58,366 nucleotides of DNA. Origin: Nitrososphaerota archaeon (lineage in GTDB: Archaea; Thermoproteota; EX4484-205; JAAOZP01). Location of the stretch: assembly GCA_011605725.1 (NCBI GenBank), contig JAAOZP010000007.1, forward strand, positions 1 through 58,366. The letters run 5' to 3'. How positions within the stretch are numbered: position 1 is the stretch's first letter; each line of letters opens with the position of its first letter. The notes below the pieces were generated by a model. That model did not search any database. It was not told where the DNA came from and saw only the letters and a program-made list of their open reading frames with translations. Of this stretch, positions 45,040 through 54,378 are shown piece after piece. The position numbers and the translations under genes are program-made.

Positions 45040-46224
45040 TCACACTGTCCTCCTCATCATTAAAAATAATGCTGTTGAAAAAAGCGTTAGAACGCTCGCC
45101 GCGTAAAATATGGATGCTGGTCCAAAACGCTCCCAGAGAAGACCTCCCGCTATTCCGCCGAAAACCCCGCCTAAACCGTTGCTGAGCTCTATGAATCCCA
45201 TTGCCTCTCCAAGGTTTTCGCCTTGGCAAATCTCTGCTGTAAGCGTCCTCCTAGCGGGGAGATCCATTGCTCCAGTGATTCCGAAAATGAAAATATAGAA
45301 CCCCATGGATGCGAAGTTATCGGATAAAGCAAGGAGAATCCAGGCTGGCGAGGATATCGCTAGATGTGTCAGCATCATCCTCCAGCTTCCCTTTCTTGTT
45401 GTGACCCATGCCCAGGGAAGGAAGCCGACGGCAAGCCCAATGTTCCAAATAGCTATGATCATTCCAACCCCCGCCATATCTAGGCCAACTACCTTCTGGG
45501 CGAAAAGGCTGATGTATGGAGAGATGACGAAGAATCCTAGTTCGTGAAAGAAGATTGAGAAACCGTAGAAGACTAGGCGCTGATTCCGCCTAAGCATCTG
45601 TAACGTTGTTTTAATGTCGACTGAGCGTGTTAAAACATCCAGCCTGTTGCCCGTAGTTCTTCTTCCTCTCGAGACATAGAGGTAGTAAATCGGGATCGAT
45701 AAGAGGAAGAGTGTTGAAGCCGTGAAGAACGGGAGTTCTGGTGCGAAAAACTTTGACAGCCAGCCGGCTAGGAGCGAGCTTACCGAGGAACCCGTGAGTG
45801 TTGCAAGATAGAAAACGGCGAAGAAGAGTGGAGCTTTAGAGGGCTCCGTGTTTTCGAATATTAGGGCGTTAGCATTAGGCGTGAACAAGGCTGTTGAGAA
45901 ACCAATTAGAACATATAGGGATAAGGCTGTGAAAATATTTGTTTTTAAAAACACCAGTATGCACGCTATCGCGCCTAGGAGGCTCGAAAGCATGAGGGGG
46001 GTACGCCTGCCGGTGAAGTCTGAGAGTCTGCCTAAAGGCATGGAGGAGAAACTGATGATGCTCCAGCTGATCGAGTTCAACATGCCTATTTGACCCGGGG
46101 AGACTCCTCTGCTGTTGAAGAAGGGAGCTGCTATTGCTCCCTGCATGGAGGAGGCTGATTGATGAACCAGCCCGCCTAAAAGAACTCCTTCAAAATTTCT
46201 GTTTTTCCACTGTTTAAGGCTCAT
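45040..46224 (-). CDS. Major facilitator superfamily transporter
   Basis: A 394-residue carrier with about twelve helices. MFS loop motifs: MPLGRLSDFTGRRTPLML (about 58-75) and WAWVTTRKGSWRMMLTHLA in the second half. Substrate unknown; position between a URO-D protein, glycosidases and DUF6485 suggests sugar-related uptake. An AGCGCGCGCT palindrome (46225-46234) touches its ATG. It may be cotranscribed with the DUF6485 gene 15 bases upstream. Confidence 0.8.
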   Translation of the reverse strand: MSLKQWKNRNFEGVLLGGLVHQSASSMQGAIAAPFFNSRGVSPGQIGMLNSISWSIISFSSMPLGRLSDFTGRRTPLMLSSLLGAIACILVFLKTNIFTALSLYVLIGFSTALFTPNANALIFENTEPSKAPLFFAVFYLATLTGSSVSSLLAGWLSKFFAPELPFFTASTLFLLSIPIYYLYVSRGRRTTGNRLDVLTRSVDIKTTLQMLRRNQRLVFYGFSIFFHELGFFVISPYISLFAQKVVGLDMAGVGMIIAIWNIGLAVGFLPWAWVTTRKGSWRMMLTHLAISSPAWILLALSDNFASMGFYIFIFGITGAMDLPARRTLTAEICQGENLGEAMGFIELSNGLGGVFGGIAGGLLWERFGPASIFYAASVLTLFSTALFLMMRRTV

Positions 46225-46239
46225 AGCGCGCGCTTGACC

Positions 46240-46449
46240 CTATCTGAGTCTTAAATTTGGAAACTTGTCTCGCACGAAGTTTTCCACAGACCTGTCGTAT
46301 GTTCTCTCAGCCTCCTTTGAGAAGAAGCATGCTGGAAGCTCACCATGCGCCCTATGGTAGCTTATGCATTCACAGCAGATTCCCTTCCTAGGGCAGTTAG
46401 GCCAGGTGCACGGGCAATTCTTAAGGTTTCTGTCCTTCTTGCATTCCAT
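46240..46449 (-). CDS. Small cysteine-rich protein, DUF6485-like
   Basis: A 69-residue protein with seven Cys in the first half: MECKKDRNLKNCPCTWPNCP, then RKGICCECISYHRAHGELPA and CFFSKEAERTYDRSVENFV. The pattern matches small metal-binding DUF6485 proteins, function unknown. Probably binds zinc or an iron-sulfur cluster. Upstream of, and on the same strand as, the MFS carrier. Confidence 0.7.
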   Translation of the reverse strand: MECKKDRNLKNCPCTWPNCPRKGICCECISYHRAHGELPACFFSKEAERTYDRSVENFVRDKFPNLRLR

Positions 46450-46553
46450 GCTGGAGGCAAGCCGAGTTCCAAGTATTTTAATTTTTGGTTAAAAGTCTGG
46501 AGGCTTAAGCATAGGTTTATAATAATCTGAATAGGATGTGGAAACGAGTAGCC

Positions 46554-47918
46554 ATGGTGAAGATAACTGTTATCGGCGCGGGAAGCCTAGCTTGGTCGGC
46601 AACGCTCGTTCGGGACCTGTGTTTAACTCCGAGCCTAAAGGGATCGGTGGTTACGTTCATGGATATAAACGAGGAGAGACTTAGCCTTATACATGCTTTT
46701 GCTAAGAGATATGCTTCTGAGGTTAAGGCTAGCCTGGTTTTTGAGAAGACAAGCGACAGGAAGACAGCGTTGAGAGATTCTGACGTTGTGATAAACACTG
46801 CCATGGCTGGAGGCCACCACTACTATGAGAATATGAGAAAGGTCTCTGAGAAGCATGGCTATTACAGGGGTATCAACAGTGTCGAATGGAACATGGTTTC
46901 GGACTACCATACGATATGGGGTTACTACCAGTTTAAGCTTGCCCTAGACATCGCTAGGGACATCGAAGATTTAAGCCCAGAAGCCTGGCTTCTACAACTT
47001 GGCAACCCAGTTTTCGAGCTGACTACTCTCATAAGCAGAGAGACTAGGACGAAGACTATAGGACTCTGCCACGGGCACCTCGGATGCTTAGAGATATCCA
47101 GCACCCTGGGGCTTAATCCTAAGAATATCGATTTCGAGGCGATAGGCTTCAACCACGTTATCTGGTTAACCAGGTTTAGGTACAACGGTGAAGACGCTTA
47201 CAGTCTCATAGATGACTGGATCAGGAATAAGGCTGAACAATACTGGAAGGTGTGGCGCGAAGACCAGGTGAACCCGTTTGACATACAGATGTCCCCGGCG
47301 GCTGTCGACATGTATAGGACATACGGGCTTTTTCCAGTCGGGGATACGGTTAGAGGAGGAACTTGGAAATACCACTGGAATCTAGAGACGAAGAGGAAAT
47401 GGTACGGGTCGCTGGCTGGCCCGGACTCTGAAACAGGTTGGGAAGTATACTTGAAAATGCTGCAGTACAATTTTGACACAATAGCCTCGGCGATAAAGGA
47501 CCCGGCGCCTTTGACAAGCATACTTCCCCCACAGCTCAGCCGGGAATCAGTTGTTCCGATAATAGATTCGTTGATGAACGATAAGGAGGGAGTCTATCAG
47601 GTTAACGTTTTGAACAATGGCGTGATAAACGGCTTGCCTGACAATGTAGCTGTCGAAATGCCTGCAAGGGTTGACGGTAAAGGCGTGCACAGGATGAGGG
47701 TTGAAAGACTTCCAAGACGCATCTTGAACTATGTTCTTCACCCTAGAATGATGAGGATGGAGTGGGCTTTAGAAGCATTCTTAGAGGGCGGTAGAGATAC
47801 TCTTTTCGAATGGCTGATAACGGACCCCAGGACAAAATCCACGGACCAGGTTAACCAAGTAATAGACGATCTTCTTTCAATGCCGGAGAACTTGGAGATG
47901 GCAAAACATTTTAAATGA
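46554..47918 (+). CDS. GH4 family glycosidase (NAD- and metal-dependent alpha-glucosidase/galactosidase type)
   Basis: GH4 enzymes hydrolyse glycosides by an NAD-linked oxidation-elimination route. Motifs: the NAD loop MVKITVIGAGSLAWS, GNPVFELT, GLCHGHLG (metal Cys) and FEAIGFNHVIWL (metal His). Length of about 454 is normal. A TATA box (about 46514-46521) places the transcription start near 46545, so the ATG at 46554 is chosen over 46536, which adds six residues before the conserved strand. The sugar stereochemistry cannot be told. On the plus strand, alone, facing the ABC-2 genes. Confidence 0.85.
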   Translation: MVKITVIGAGSLAWSATLVRDLCLTPSLKGSVVTFMDINEERLSLIHAFAKRYASEVKASLVFEKTSDRKTALRDSDVVINTAMAGGHHYYENMRKVSEKHGYYRGINSVEWNMVSDYHTIWGYYQFKLALDIARDIEDLSPEAWLLQLGNPVFELTTLISRETRTKTIGLCHGHLGCLEISSTLGLNPKNIDFEAIGFNHVIWLTRFRYNGEDAYSLIDDWIRNKAEQYWKVWREDQVNPFDIQMSPAAVDMYRTYGLFPVGDTVRGGTWKYHWNLETKRKWYGSLAGPDSETGWEVYLKMLQYNFDTIASAIKDPAPLTSILPPQLSRESVVPIIDSLMNDKEGVYQVNVLNNGVINGLPDNVAVEMPARVDGKGVHRMRVERLPRRILNYVLHPRMMRMEWALEAFLEGGRDTLFEWLITDPRTKSTDQVNQVIDDLLSMPENLEMAKHFK

Positions 47919-47983
47919 TTCTTCCAAAGCCTCGAACAAGGGGTTAGTCAGTATTCTGAACTACTAGTGCCCGCTGCGGGTAG

Positions 47984-48790
47984 TTATGCTAGAGCAAGTC
48001 CTTCCTTCTTCGCTTTCCTCTCAAGATAGAATGTTGATGCTTTAGCCACTAGGCCAATGCCGATTATGAATACGAATAGCATTCCCAGCTCCACCTCCAC
48101 GGGCCAAACGGTGCTGGTTCCAAGTATGAAATGGCGTGAAAGATCTATTCCATGAGTTATGGGTATGAGAAATGCGAGGATCCTTATAGGGTCCGGCATA
48201 AACTGGAGGGGAACAAACATTCCCGTGGCTATTTGAAAGAGAAAGTTAAGGATGGACATTACTGCAGAGATGTCTTTGAAAATCAGTATTGCACTGGACA
48301 TTATCACACCTATTTGACATAGGGCAAGAAAGGTTAGAAATAGTGAAACACAGGTCATTAAGAGTGCCGACGGAGAAGGTAGACTGCCGAGGAGGATGAA
48401 CGCTGTGGCAAACATGGGGATTATGCCGAAAAGCGTTCCGACGACAGCCTGGGAGAAGGATGAGGAAAGCATGTATACGTATCTTGAAACTGGTGATGCG
48501 AAAGTGTATTCTATCTGTCCTCTCGTCAATTCGTCCTTTATCTCCCAGGCTCCCCAGGTTGCAGCACCCTGGTAGTTTTGAAAAGCAACCCCGATTAGTA
48601 GAAACACGGCATAATTTGAGCTTCCTATTGATCCGAGTTTTGCAGGATCTATGATGAATCCGAATATCATGAGGCCTAGCCCCCATATGAAACTCATTAT
48701 CAATTCCACCGTGAAGTTCAGCTTGTAACGCGTTATCTCCTTTATTCTTCTCCAAACGGCCATTCTAAATATCGCTGCAATATTGCTCAT
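47984..48790 (-). CDS. ABC-2 type transporter permease
   Basis: A 268-residue protein with six hydrophobic segments (for example FLLIGVAFQNYQGAATWGAW and MFVPLQFMPDPIRILAFLIP). Pairs with the upstream ATPase gene (ATGA overlap). Exporter of unknown substrate, such as a drug, lipid or polysaccharide. Confidence 0.85.
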   Translation of the reverse strand: MSNIAAIFRMAVWRRIKEITRYKLNFTVELIMSFIWGLGLMIFGFIIDPAKLGSIGSSNYAVFLLIGVAFQNYQGAATWGAWEIKDELTRGQIEYTFASPVSRYVYMLSSSFSQAVVGTLFGIIPMFATAFILLGSLPSPSALLMTCVSLFLTFLALCQIGVIMSSAILIFKDISAVMSILNFLFQIATGMFVPLQFMPDPIRILAFLIPITHGIDLSRHFILGTSTVWPVEVELGMLFVFIIGIGLVAKASTFYLERKAKKEGLALA

Positions 48791-49797
48791 TGCGCCTCAC
48801 CTTCAACCATTATCTTGAAAGCTTCTTCAAGCGTTAGGCTCTCTATTCTTATTGCGGGCCTCTGCCCGCTGTTTTTCAGAATGTTCACGACTGCTGGCAG
48901 GGTTTCGTAAGCATCTTTACAGTAAATCCTGAGGTCAGAATTCTCCCGTTGAACACCTATAACTCCCTCTAAACGAGCCAACTGGTTTCTAACATCTTCC
49001 TGAACATTGTTCCCGTTTATCTGAATGACTTCTGTTCTAGTTACGGATTCCCTCATTTCCTCAGGAGTCCCGTCGAAAATGATCCTGCCCTTGTTCATCA
49101 TGATTACCCTGTCGCCTATCTCTTCAGCCTCCCTCATGTTGTGCGTGGTTACAATTATAGCGGCCCCCTTCGCCCGAGCATAATCCTTCAAGTATTTTCT
49201 AACTTTAGAAGCAGTAAGCGGATCAAGGGATTTAGAAGGCTCGTCCATGAACACGATCCTCGGCTGGGTGATTAAAGACCTCATTATTACGAAAGTCTGC
49301 TTCTGGCCTCCTGAGAGTGCGATGAAATACTTGTCCAGGCAATCTTTGAAATCAAATTCTCTAGCCATTTCCTCAATCCTCTTGTTGACTTCCGGCTTAC
49401 GTAACCCGTGGAAAGCAGTGGCGAAGAAAATCAGGTTCTCCCTAGCCGTCAACCTGAAGAAAGCTGATCTCTCGCTATCCTGCCCCGCGTAGCCAATTAT
49501 TCTCCTAACCTTATCAGCCTGAGAAACCACGTCGTAGCCAGCGACCAATGCTTGTCCCTCGTCAGGGAAAAGGAGGGTACTCAAAATCTTTACCAACGTA
49601 GTCTTGCCTGCCCCGTTGGGCCCTAGAAGACAGACTATTTCACCCTCCTTAACACTGAAGCTGACACCTTGAAGCGCAACCGTCTGCTTACCTCCCGACC
49701 TGTAGGTTTTCCGAAGACCCATGGCCTGAACTAGGGTTTTCCATGTTCCGGCTTCTACAGGAACCGTCTTCACCGCAAAACTCGTTTCAAAACTCAT
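48787..49797 (-). CDS. ABC transporter ATPase (DrrA-like)
   Basis: A 336-residue ATPase with GPNGAGKTT, LSGGQKQTF and IVFMDEPSKSLD, and a C-terminal extension as in DrrA/NodI-type export ATPases. The first about 25 residues (MSFETSFAVKTVPVEAG) are not family-typical. TATA box at about 49828-49838. First gene of a two-gene operon. Confidence 0.88.
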   Translation of the reverse strand: MSFETSFAVKTVPVEAGTWKTLVQAMGLRKTYRSGGKQTVALQGVSFSVKEGEIVCLLGPNGAGKTTLVKILSTLLFPDEGQALVAGYDVVSQADKVRRIIGYAGQDSERSAFFRLTARENLIFFATAFHGLRKPEVNKRIEEMAREFDFKDCLDKYFIALSGGQKQTFVIMRSLITQPRIVFMDEPSKSLDPLTASKVRKYLKDYARAKGAAIIVTTHNMREAEEIGDRVIMMNKGRIIFDGTPEEMRESVTRTEVIQINGNNVQEDVRNQLARLEGVIGVQRENSDLRIYCKDAYETLPAVVNILKNSGQRPAIRIESLTLEEAFKIMVEGEAQ

Positions 49798-49973
49798 GCT
49801 TTCATCACCATGTCTATGGGAAACATATTTAAAAATGACTCGCTGAATGTGAATTCTGAATGTAATCGCCTGAGGAGAGTTAACCCCCTGTCTTCCACGT
49901 TTTTCCTAGACATTTCAGTCAATCTGTATCCGAAACATTTTTAAGATTTTTGCAACTTTTTGCCCAAGTATCT

Positions 49974-50007
49974 ACCCATCTTAGCTTTCCATGAGAAAGA
50001 TATGGGT
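49974..50007 (-). terminator. Hairpin after the rhomboid operon
   Basis: ACCCAT and CTTTC (49974-49989) pair with GAAAG and ATGGGT (49995-50007), with an internal loop of unequal size. It begins 30 bases beyond the rhomboid stop at 50038 and is followed by a T-rich stretch on the plus strand. Possible 3' end signal of the PadR-ABC-rhomboid operon. Confidence 0.35.
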
Positions 50008-50037
50008 GAAAAGACTGTGTTAACGACCCGGCTTAAT

Positions 50038-51450
50038 CTAAAATATTTGTCTCTCTTCTATGAGCGTTAACTCCTCATCCTTTTTAACAACTACGAATAA
50101 TGCTCCCAAAGCAGTGAAGAGGGATAGTGCCCCAGTGTATCTTGTGAGACCCGTTAGGTCAATCGTCTGAGACGCTATTTTAAATACGTAAGTAATAGGC
50201 TCGCTCTCCACTAGCCGGTAGAGTTGCCCATATAGGATCACGCTTACTGCGCGCGTCGTCAAACTTCCCTCAGCATGGTTCAGGAACCCGTCTGAGTCGT
50301 ATGTTCCACTGAAATAATGTATCATCGTATCCACGTTGACAACCCTTACTGACGAATCTGTTATTACTCTTACCGGGAGTTTAGTGCTCCAGTTGTTTAA
50401 AACTATCTCGCTGTTGGAATTAGCCTCGTTATAAAGCAATCCTGCCGCGTTCAACCTGTTTAACAATATTTTCGTAGTGTCGAGAGGCGCGCTCGCGATC
50501 TGAGACTCAAGGTTAGGCAGCTGCACACCCACGTAGTCGACGTAGGGAACATCTTCACAAGTATATTGGATTGTGGTTGACTTAATAGCGCCTTGGACAG
50601 CTAATCCTGATGAAGCATAGGCTGCTCCGGCTGAAAGCAGGGCTATGAGTATGGCTGCAATAGTCTTAGAGAAAAAACCTAAACCTCTCGTCTTCAAGTT
50701 TATGGGCGTCAAGTAGGGGAGGAGACTGTATGCTCGCATTATCTTAAGCCTTACAATCTTTTCTTTATCGACGAGTAATGGGAGTAACGCTAGTCCAGCT
50801 ACAAATCCTCCTGCGTGAGCAAATACTGCTGTGCTTCCAGCGGTCCTAGTGAAGCCGTAAATCACCTGTGTTGCAAACCAGAATATAATGTAGTAGGATG
50901 CCTTCAACCTGAAAAACATCGGGAATATTATGAAGCTCCAGCCTACTAACAGATATGTTCCGGGGTAAAGTATGAGATATACTCCTAGGATTCCGCTAAT
51001 TGCTCCGGATGCGCCGATGGCGGGAACAGTGTAGGCTGAAAGCCCCCCTATAAAGCTGAACGCGGTGTGGAATATGGAGGCGAAGACTCCTGCTACCAAG
51101 TATAACAGTAGAAACCTCAGCTTGCCTAGGGTGCTTTCAACAGCCCTACCGAAAACATAGAGGAAATACATGTTGAAGAGTATGTGGAAGAAATCCGCGT
51201 GGAGAAACATGGATGTGAAAACCCGATACCATTGAGACGGTGTTTCTGCAAGTGAGGGGATGAAGCCGCATAGGCTCACCCAGTAGTCGTTAGCCTCTAT
51301 GAAAAAGTTCTCGTAAGAGGTTAAGGCGTATATTAGAACGTTAACCAGTATTATGATTATCGTGGCTCTCGACCTAGCTTTAAAAACTGTTGGACTACCC
51401 ATAGGTATACCTAGGCTTCTAAACCCGTCGTTAGCCATTTTACTACTCAT
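50038..51450 (-). CDS. Rhomboid intramembrane serine protease with C-terminal extracytoplasmic domain
   Basis: Residues about 30-235 are a rhomboid core: MFLHADFFHILFNMYFLYVF (His and Asn), IGASGAISGILGVYL (catalytic Ser) and VFAHAGGFVAGLA (catalytic His). About 230 further residues follow: a helix (about 265-290), a non-membrane domain (about 295-435) and a final helix. The added part is unknown. Overlaps the upstream permease gene by 8 bases, so it is the last gene of the ABC operon and may process exported or membrane proteins. Confidence 0.85.
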   Translation of the reverse strand: MSSKMANDGFRSLGIPMGSPTVFKARSRATIIIILVNVLIYALTSYENFFIEANDYWVSLCGFIPSLAETPSQWYRVFTSMFLHADFFHILFNMYFLYVFGRAVESTLGKLRFLLLYLVAGVFASIFHTAFSFIGGLSAYTVPAIGASGAISGILGVYLILYPGTYLLVGWSFIIFPMFFRLKASYYIIFWFATQVIYGFTRTAGSTAVFAHAGGFVAGLALLPLLVDKEKIVRLKIMRAYSLLPYLTPINLKTRGLGFFSKTIAAILIALLSAGAAYASSGLAVQGAIKSTTIQYTCEDVPYVDYVGVQLPNLESQIASAPLDTTKILLNRLNAAGLLYNEANSNSEIVLNNWSTKLPVRVITDSSVRVVNVDTMIHYFSGTYDSDGFLNHAEGSLTTRAVSVILYGQLYRLVESEPITYVFKIASQTIDLTGLTRYTGALSLFTALGALFVVVKKDEELTLIEERQIF

Positions 51451-52717
51451 ACCTTAACGCCTCAACCGGTTTAAGTTTTGCGGCTATCCACGCAGGGTAT
51501 AGTGCGAACAGCATTGTGACCGCCAAGCCGAAGACTATAGCTCCCAGTATAACGGTGGGGGTTAAAACCGGTGTTATGGTGGTGCCGTTCGAAACTACCG
51601 CTTGACCCGCCTGCCGTAAGCCGCCTGCACCACTCGAGGAACCGAATATTCTTACAACTATTTGCGCCAGGCTCCATCCCGCTCCGATGCCGATTAGAGT
51701 ACCTAGGAAACCTATTATGGCTGCCTCGCACAGGAATATCAGTAGCACTTGGCGATTCTTCATGCCCAAGGCCTTTAGAATACCTATTTCTCTCGTACGT
51801 TCCATCACGGATACGATCATGATGTTCATTATACCTATTCCTGCTACCAGGAGCGAGATTGCTGCAATTCCCGCTAGGAAGAGTTCTATCGTTGAGAAGA
51901 CGTTTGAAATTATGTTTAACACGGCTGTTGAAGAAGTCACCGTCACCCCGCTTCCTAAAGCTTCCCTAATGGCTTTCGCAGTACTGTCAATCATGGCTTT
52001 ATCATCACTTTTCAATTTAACGATTATCAGCTCGCAGGTTTCAGTCCCGAAGAAGCTTTGAGCTTTTGAAATCGGAATGTATACTCTGCTGTCTGAGGGG
52101 CCGCCTACTGTGAAACCCCCTACCTCGCGGAGAACAGCCACTACTCTGCCCGTGTACGTTTCGTTTCTAAGCGGGCGTGCAGTCGTGTTAGTCCAAATTA
52201 TCTCAAGAGTATCGCCAGTTGTGCAGAAGAGTGTCCCGTTGTTCCAAGGGTCGCTAACCTGTTTTCCAACGATGACAGCATCCTCTTCAGGGTTAAGCGG
52301 GATTTCCCCGTCTTCAGCTACGAACGTGCTGCTGTAAATATCCCTGTAGGCAACGAAGTCGACACCGATTACTGTTACTCGGCGCGTCAACCCGCTAGAT
52401 TTCACGTAACATATTCTTTGAATCACTGCAATCGAAGCCGTAACATTCTCTAATTCTCTTATTGTCTGAGCGTCTTTAACCAGCAGGTTGAATTCGTTAC
52501 CGCCGCCTAAGCCTCCTCCGGCTGAAACAATTAGGGTGTCTGTTGCAAAACCTCTTTGGAGTTGAGAGGATATTGCTGTTTGAAGCCCCTGAGTTATTGA
52601 GAGCAGCGCCACTATGGCTGCTATCCCTATTACTACGCCTAATGTTGTTAAACCGGCTCTGAGCTTCCGCAGTCTTATCGCGCTGAAAGCGTATGAAAAC
52701 ATGTCGATTATCCTCAT
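51443..52717 (-). CDS. MacB/FtsX-type ABC permease
   Basis: A 424-residue permease: N-terminal helix (KLRAGLTTLGVVIGIAAIVA), a large periplasm-side domain (about 45-275), then three helices with SLLVAGIGIMNIMIVSVMER and REIGILKALGMKNRQVLLIF, the MacB signature. The partner ATPase is the next gene upstream. Such pairs export or extract substrates from the membrane. Confidence 0.9.
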   Translation of the reverse strand: MRIIDMFSYAFSAIRLRKLRAGLTTLGVVIGIAAIVALLSITQGLQTAISSQLQRGFATDTLIVSAGGGLGGGNEFNLLVKDAQTIRELENVTASIAVIQRICYVKSSGLTRRVTVIGVDFVAYRDIYSSTFVAEDGEIPLNPEEDAVIVGKQVSDPWNNGTLFCTTGDTLEIIWTNTTARPLRNETYTGRVVAVLREVGGFTVGGPSDSRVYIPISKAQSFFGTETCELIIVKLKSDDKAMIDSTAKAIREALGSGVTVTSSTAVLNIISNVFSTIELFLAGIAAISLLVAGIGIMNIMIVSVMERTREIGILKALGMKNRQVLLIFLCEAAIIGFLGTLIGIGAGWSLAQIVVRIFGSSSGAGGLRQAGQAVVSNGTTITPVLTPTVILGAIVFGLAVTMLFALYPAWIAAKLKPVEALRYE

Positions 52718-52718
52718 T

Positions 52719-53411
52719 TCAATTCACCGTCTCACTGACGATCATACCGTCAAGCATATGGACTGTTCGCCTAGCTTCCGCGGCCAGGCGCTGATCATGA
52801 GTAACCATGATTATCGTCACTCCCTTCTCCTCGTTAAGCTTTTTTACGAGCTGCATTATTTCGAAAGCGTTCTTAGAATCTATGTTTCCAGTGGGCTCAT
52901 CCATAAGCAGGAACCTAGGGTTGTTTGCTAATGCTCTGGCAATCGCGACGCGTTGCTGCTCTCCTCCACTTAGCTCCGTCGGCTTATGGTTCATCCTGCT
53001 GGCTAAACCAACCATCTCCAAGAGTTCCTCGGCACGTTTTCCCCTCACACCTTTGCTTAAGCCAGCTATCGCCATGGGTAGTTCAACGTTCTCCTTCGCC
53101 GTGAATCTCGGAATAAGGTTGAAGAATTGGAAGACGAAACCTATTTTCATTCTTAAATCAGCAAGCTGATTATCGTTTAAGGTTGACACGTCAATGTTTT
53201 CGATGAAAAGCCTCCCGCCGGTTGGCTTGTCTAAGGCTCCTATCAGGTTTAAAAGGGTTGACTTTCCACTTCCCGAGGGCCCTAGTATTGAAAGAAACTC
53301 GCCCTCTTCAACTTCAAGGTTTACGCTGCGAAGAGCCTCAACCGGAATCTTGCCCTGCATATAGGTTTTCCTCAGGTCAACAGTTTTAATAATGGTCTTG
53401 GCCATTTTCAA
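52719..53411 (-). CDS. LolD/MacB-type ABC ATPase
   Basis: A 230-residue ATPase with GPSGSGKSTLLNLI, LSGGEQQRVAIARAL and LLMDEPTGNID. Length and D-loop context are typical of LolD/MacB ATPases. Works with the MacB-type permease immediately downstream, one base apart. Confidence 0.92.
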   Translation of the reverse strand: MKMAKTIIKTVDLRKTYMQGKIPVEALRSVNLEVEEGEFLSILGPSGSGKSTLLNLIGALDKPTGGRLFIENIDVSTLNDNQLADLRMKIGFVFQFFNLIPRFTAKENVELPMAIAGLSKGVRGKRAEELLEMVGLASRMNHKPTELSGGEQQRVAIARALANNPRFLLMDEPTGNIDSKNAFEIMQLVKKLNEEKGVTIIMVTHDQRLAAEARRTVHMLDGMIVSETVN

Positions 53412-53418
53412 CTTCAGC

Positions 53419-54378
53419 CTACTTAGATAGATACCTCCAGGAAAGCATTATTCCTATTGAGGAAAGCACGGCGGCGAAGAAACCAAGGTAGATGAAGTCT
53501 GTAATGAGCTTAGAAGGGTTTAAAGCCAGGATTGTCAACTGTCTTAAAGCATCCGTCAGATAGCTAAGCGGATTTACATAGGCTACTGCCTGCAACCAGT
53601 CCGGCATTAAAGAGATTGGGAACAAAGTGTTGCTTGCAAACATCAGCGGCATAGTGATTAAGCTTATGAATTGCATGGGTCTCTCCAACCTAGTTGACCT
53701 TATGGAGAATGCTAGAAAAACTGATGAAAGCCCTACGCTGAGCAGGAATATCGCAGCGTAAACCCCAAGTATGTTAAACAGGGTGAAGCTTGGACTCAAC
53801 TGCAATCCGAATATCATTGCGAGAAACAGGATTATCGTGGCCTGAAGCATTGCTCTTAAGGTCGCGTTAAGAACCTTTGAAAAGATTATCGCGCCACGCG
53901 GCACAGGTGTGCTTAAAACCTTGTCTAAGAACCCTAGACGCCTATCCCAAACTATAGACATTCCGCTGAACATTGTTGTGGTCATAACTATCATGGAGAT
54001 CATGCCGATGGACATGTAGCTGAAGTAATCTGTCACTCCAAAAATATTCCTCATAACGTTTGGGCCAATATCTGAAACCGTCTGCTGGATTATTTGGGAG
54101 AACATTGTGCCACTAACGTATATTATTCCGCTAGTAGGAGGAATAACGTAGCTTCCAGGTATTGGAATCTTCTCCGGAACCTGAATTTCACCAAGATTGC
54201 TTGCAGAGAACATCGCACCCAGGTTCATTGACTTCCCTAGAAGCCCCATCCAGATTAAAGGCTGGATTACGAGCATGAGAAGCATCACGGGGTCGTTTAA
54301 CCATTTTTTAAGCTCCCTGACGGTTAAAGCCCATAGGCCGCGGATAAGGCTCGGATGATACTCGTTTACACTGCTCAT
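53419..54378 (-). CDS. ABC-2 type transporter permease
   Basis: A 319-residue permease with an N-terminal helix (MLLMLVIQPLIWMGLLGKS), a large loop, and five further helices; TPVPRGAIIFSKVLNATLRA and FPISLMPDWLQAVAYVNPLS are typical of DrrB-like proteins. Overlaps its ATPase gene by 4 bases. Confidence 0.9.
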   Translation of the reverse strand: MSSVNEYHPSLIRGLWALTVRELKKWLNDPVMLLMLVIQPLIWMGLLGKSMNLGAMFSASNLGEIQVPEKIPIPGSYVIPPTSGIIYVSGTMFSQIIQQTVSDIGPNVMRNIFGVTDYFSYMSIGMISMIVMTTTMFSGMSIVWDRRLGFLDKVLSTPVPRGAIIFSKVLNATLRAMLQATIILFLAMIFGLQLSPSFTLFNILGVYAAIFLLSVGLSSVFLAFSIRSTRLERPMQFISLITMPLMFASNTLFPISLMPDWLQAVAYVNPLSYLTDALRQLTILALNPSKLITDFIYLGFFAAVLSSIGIMLSWRYLSK

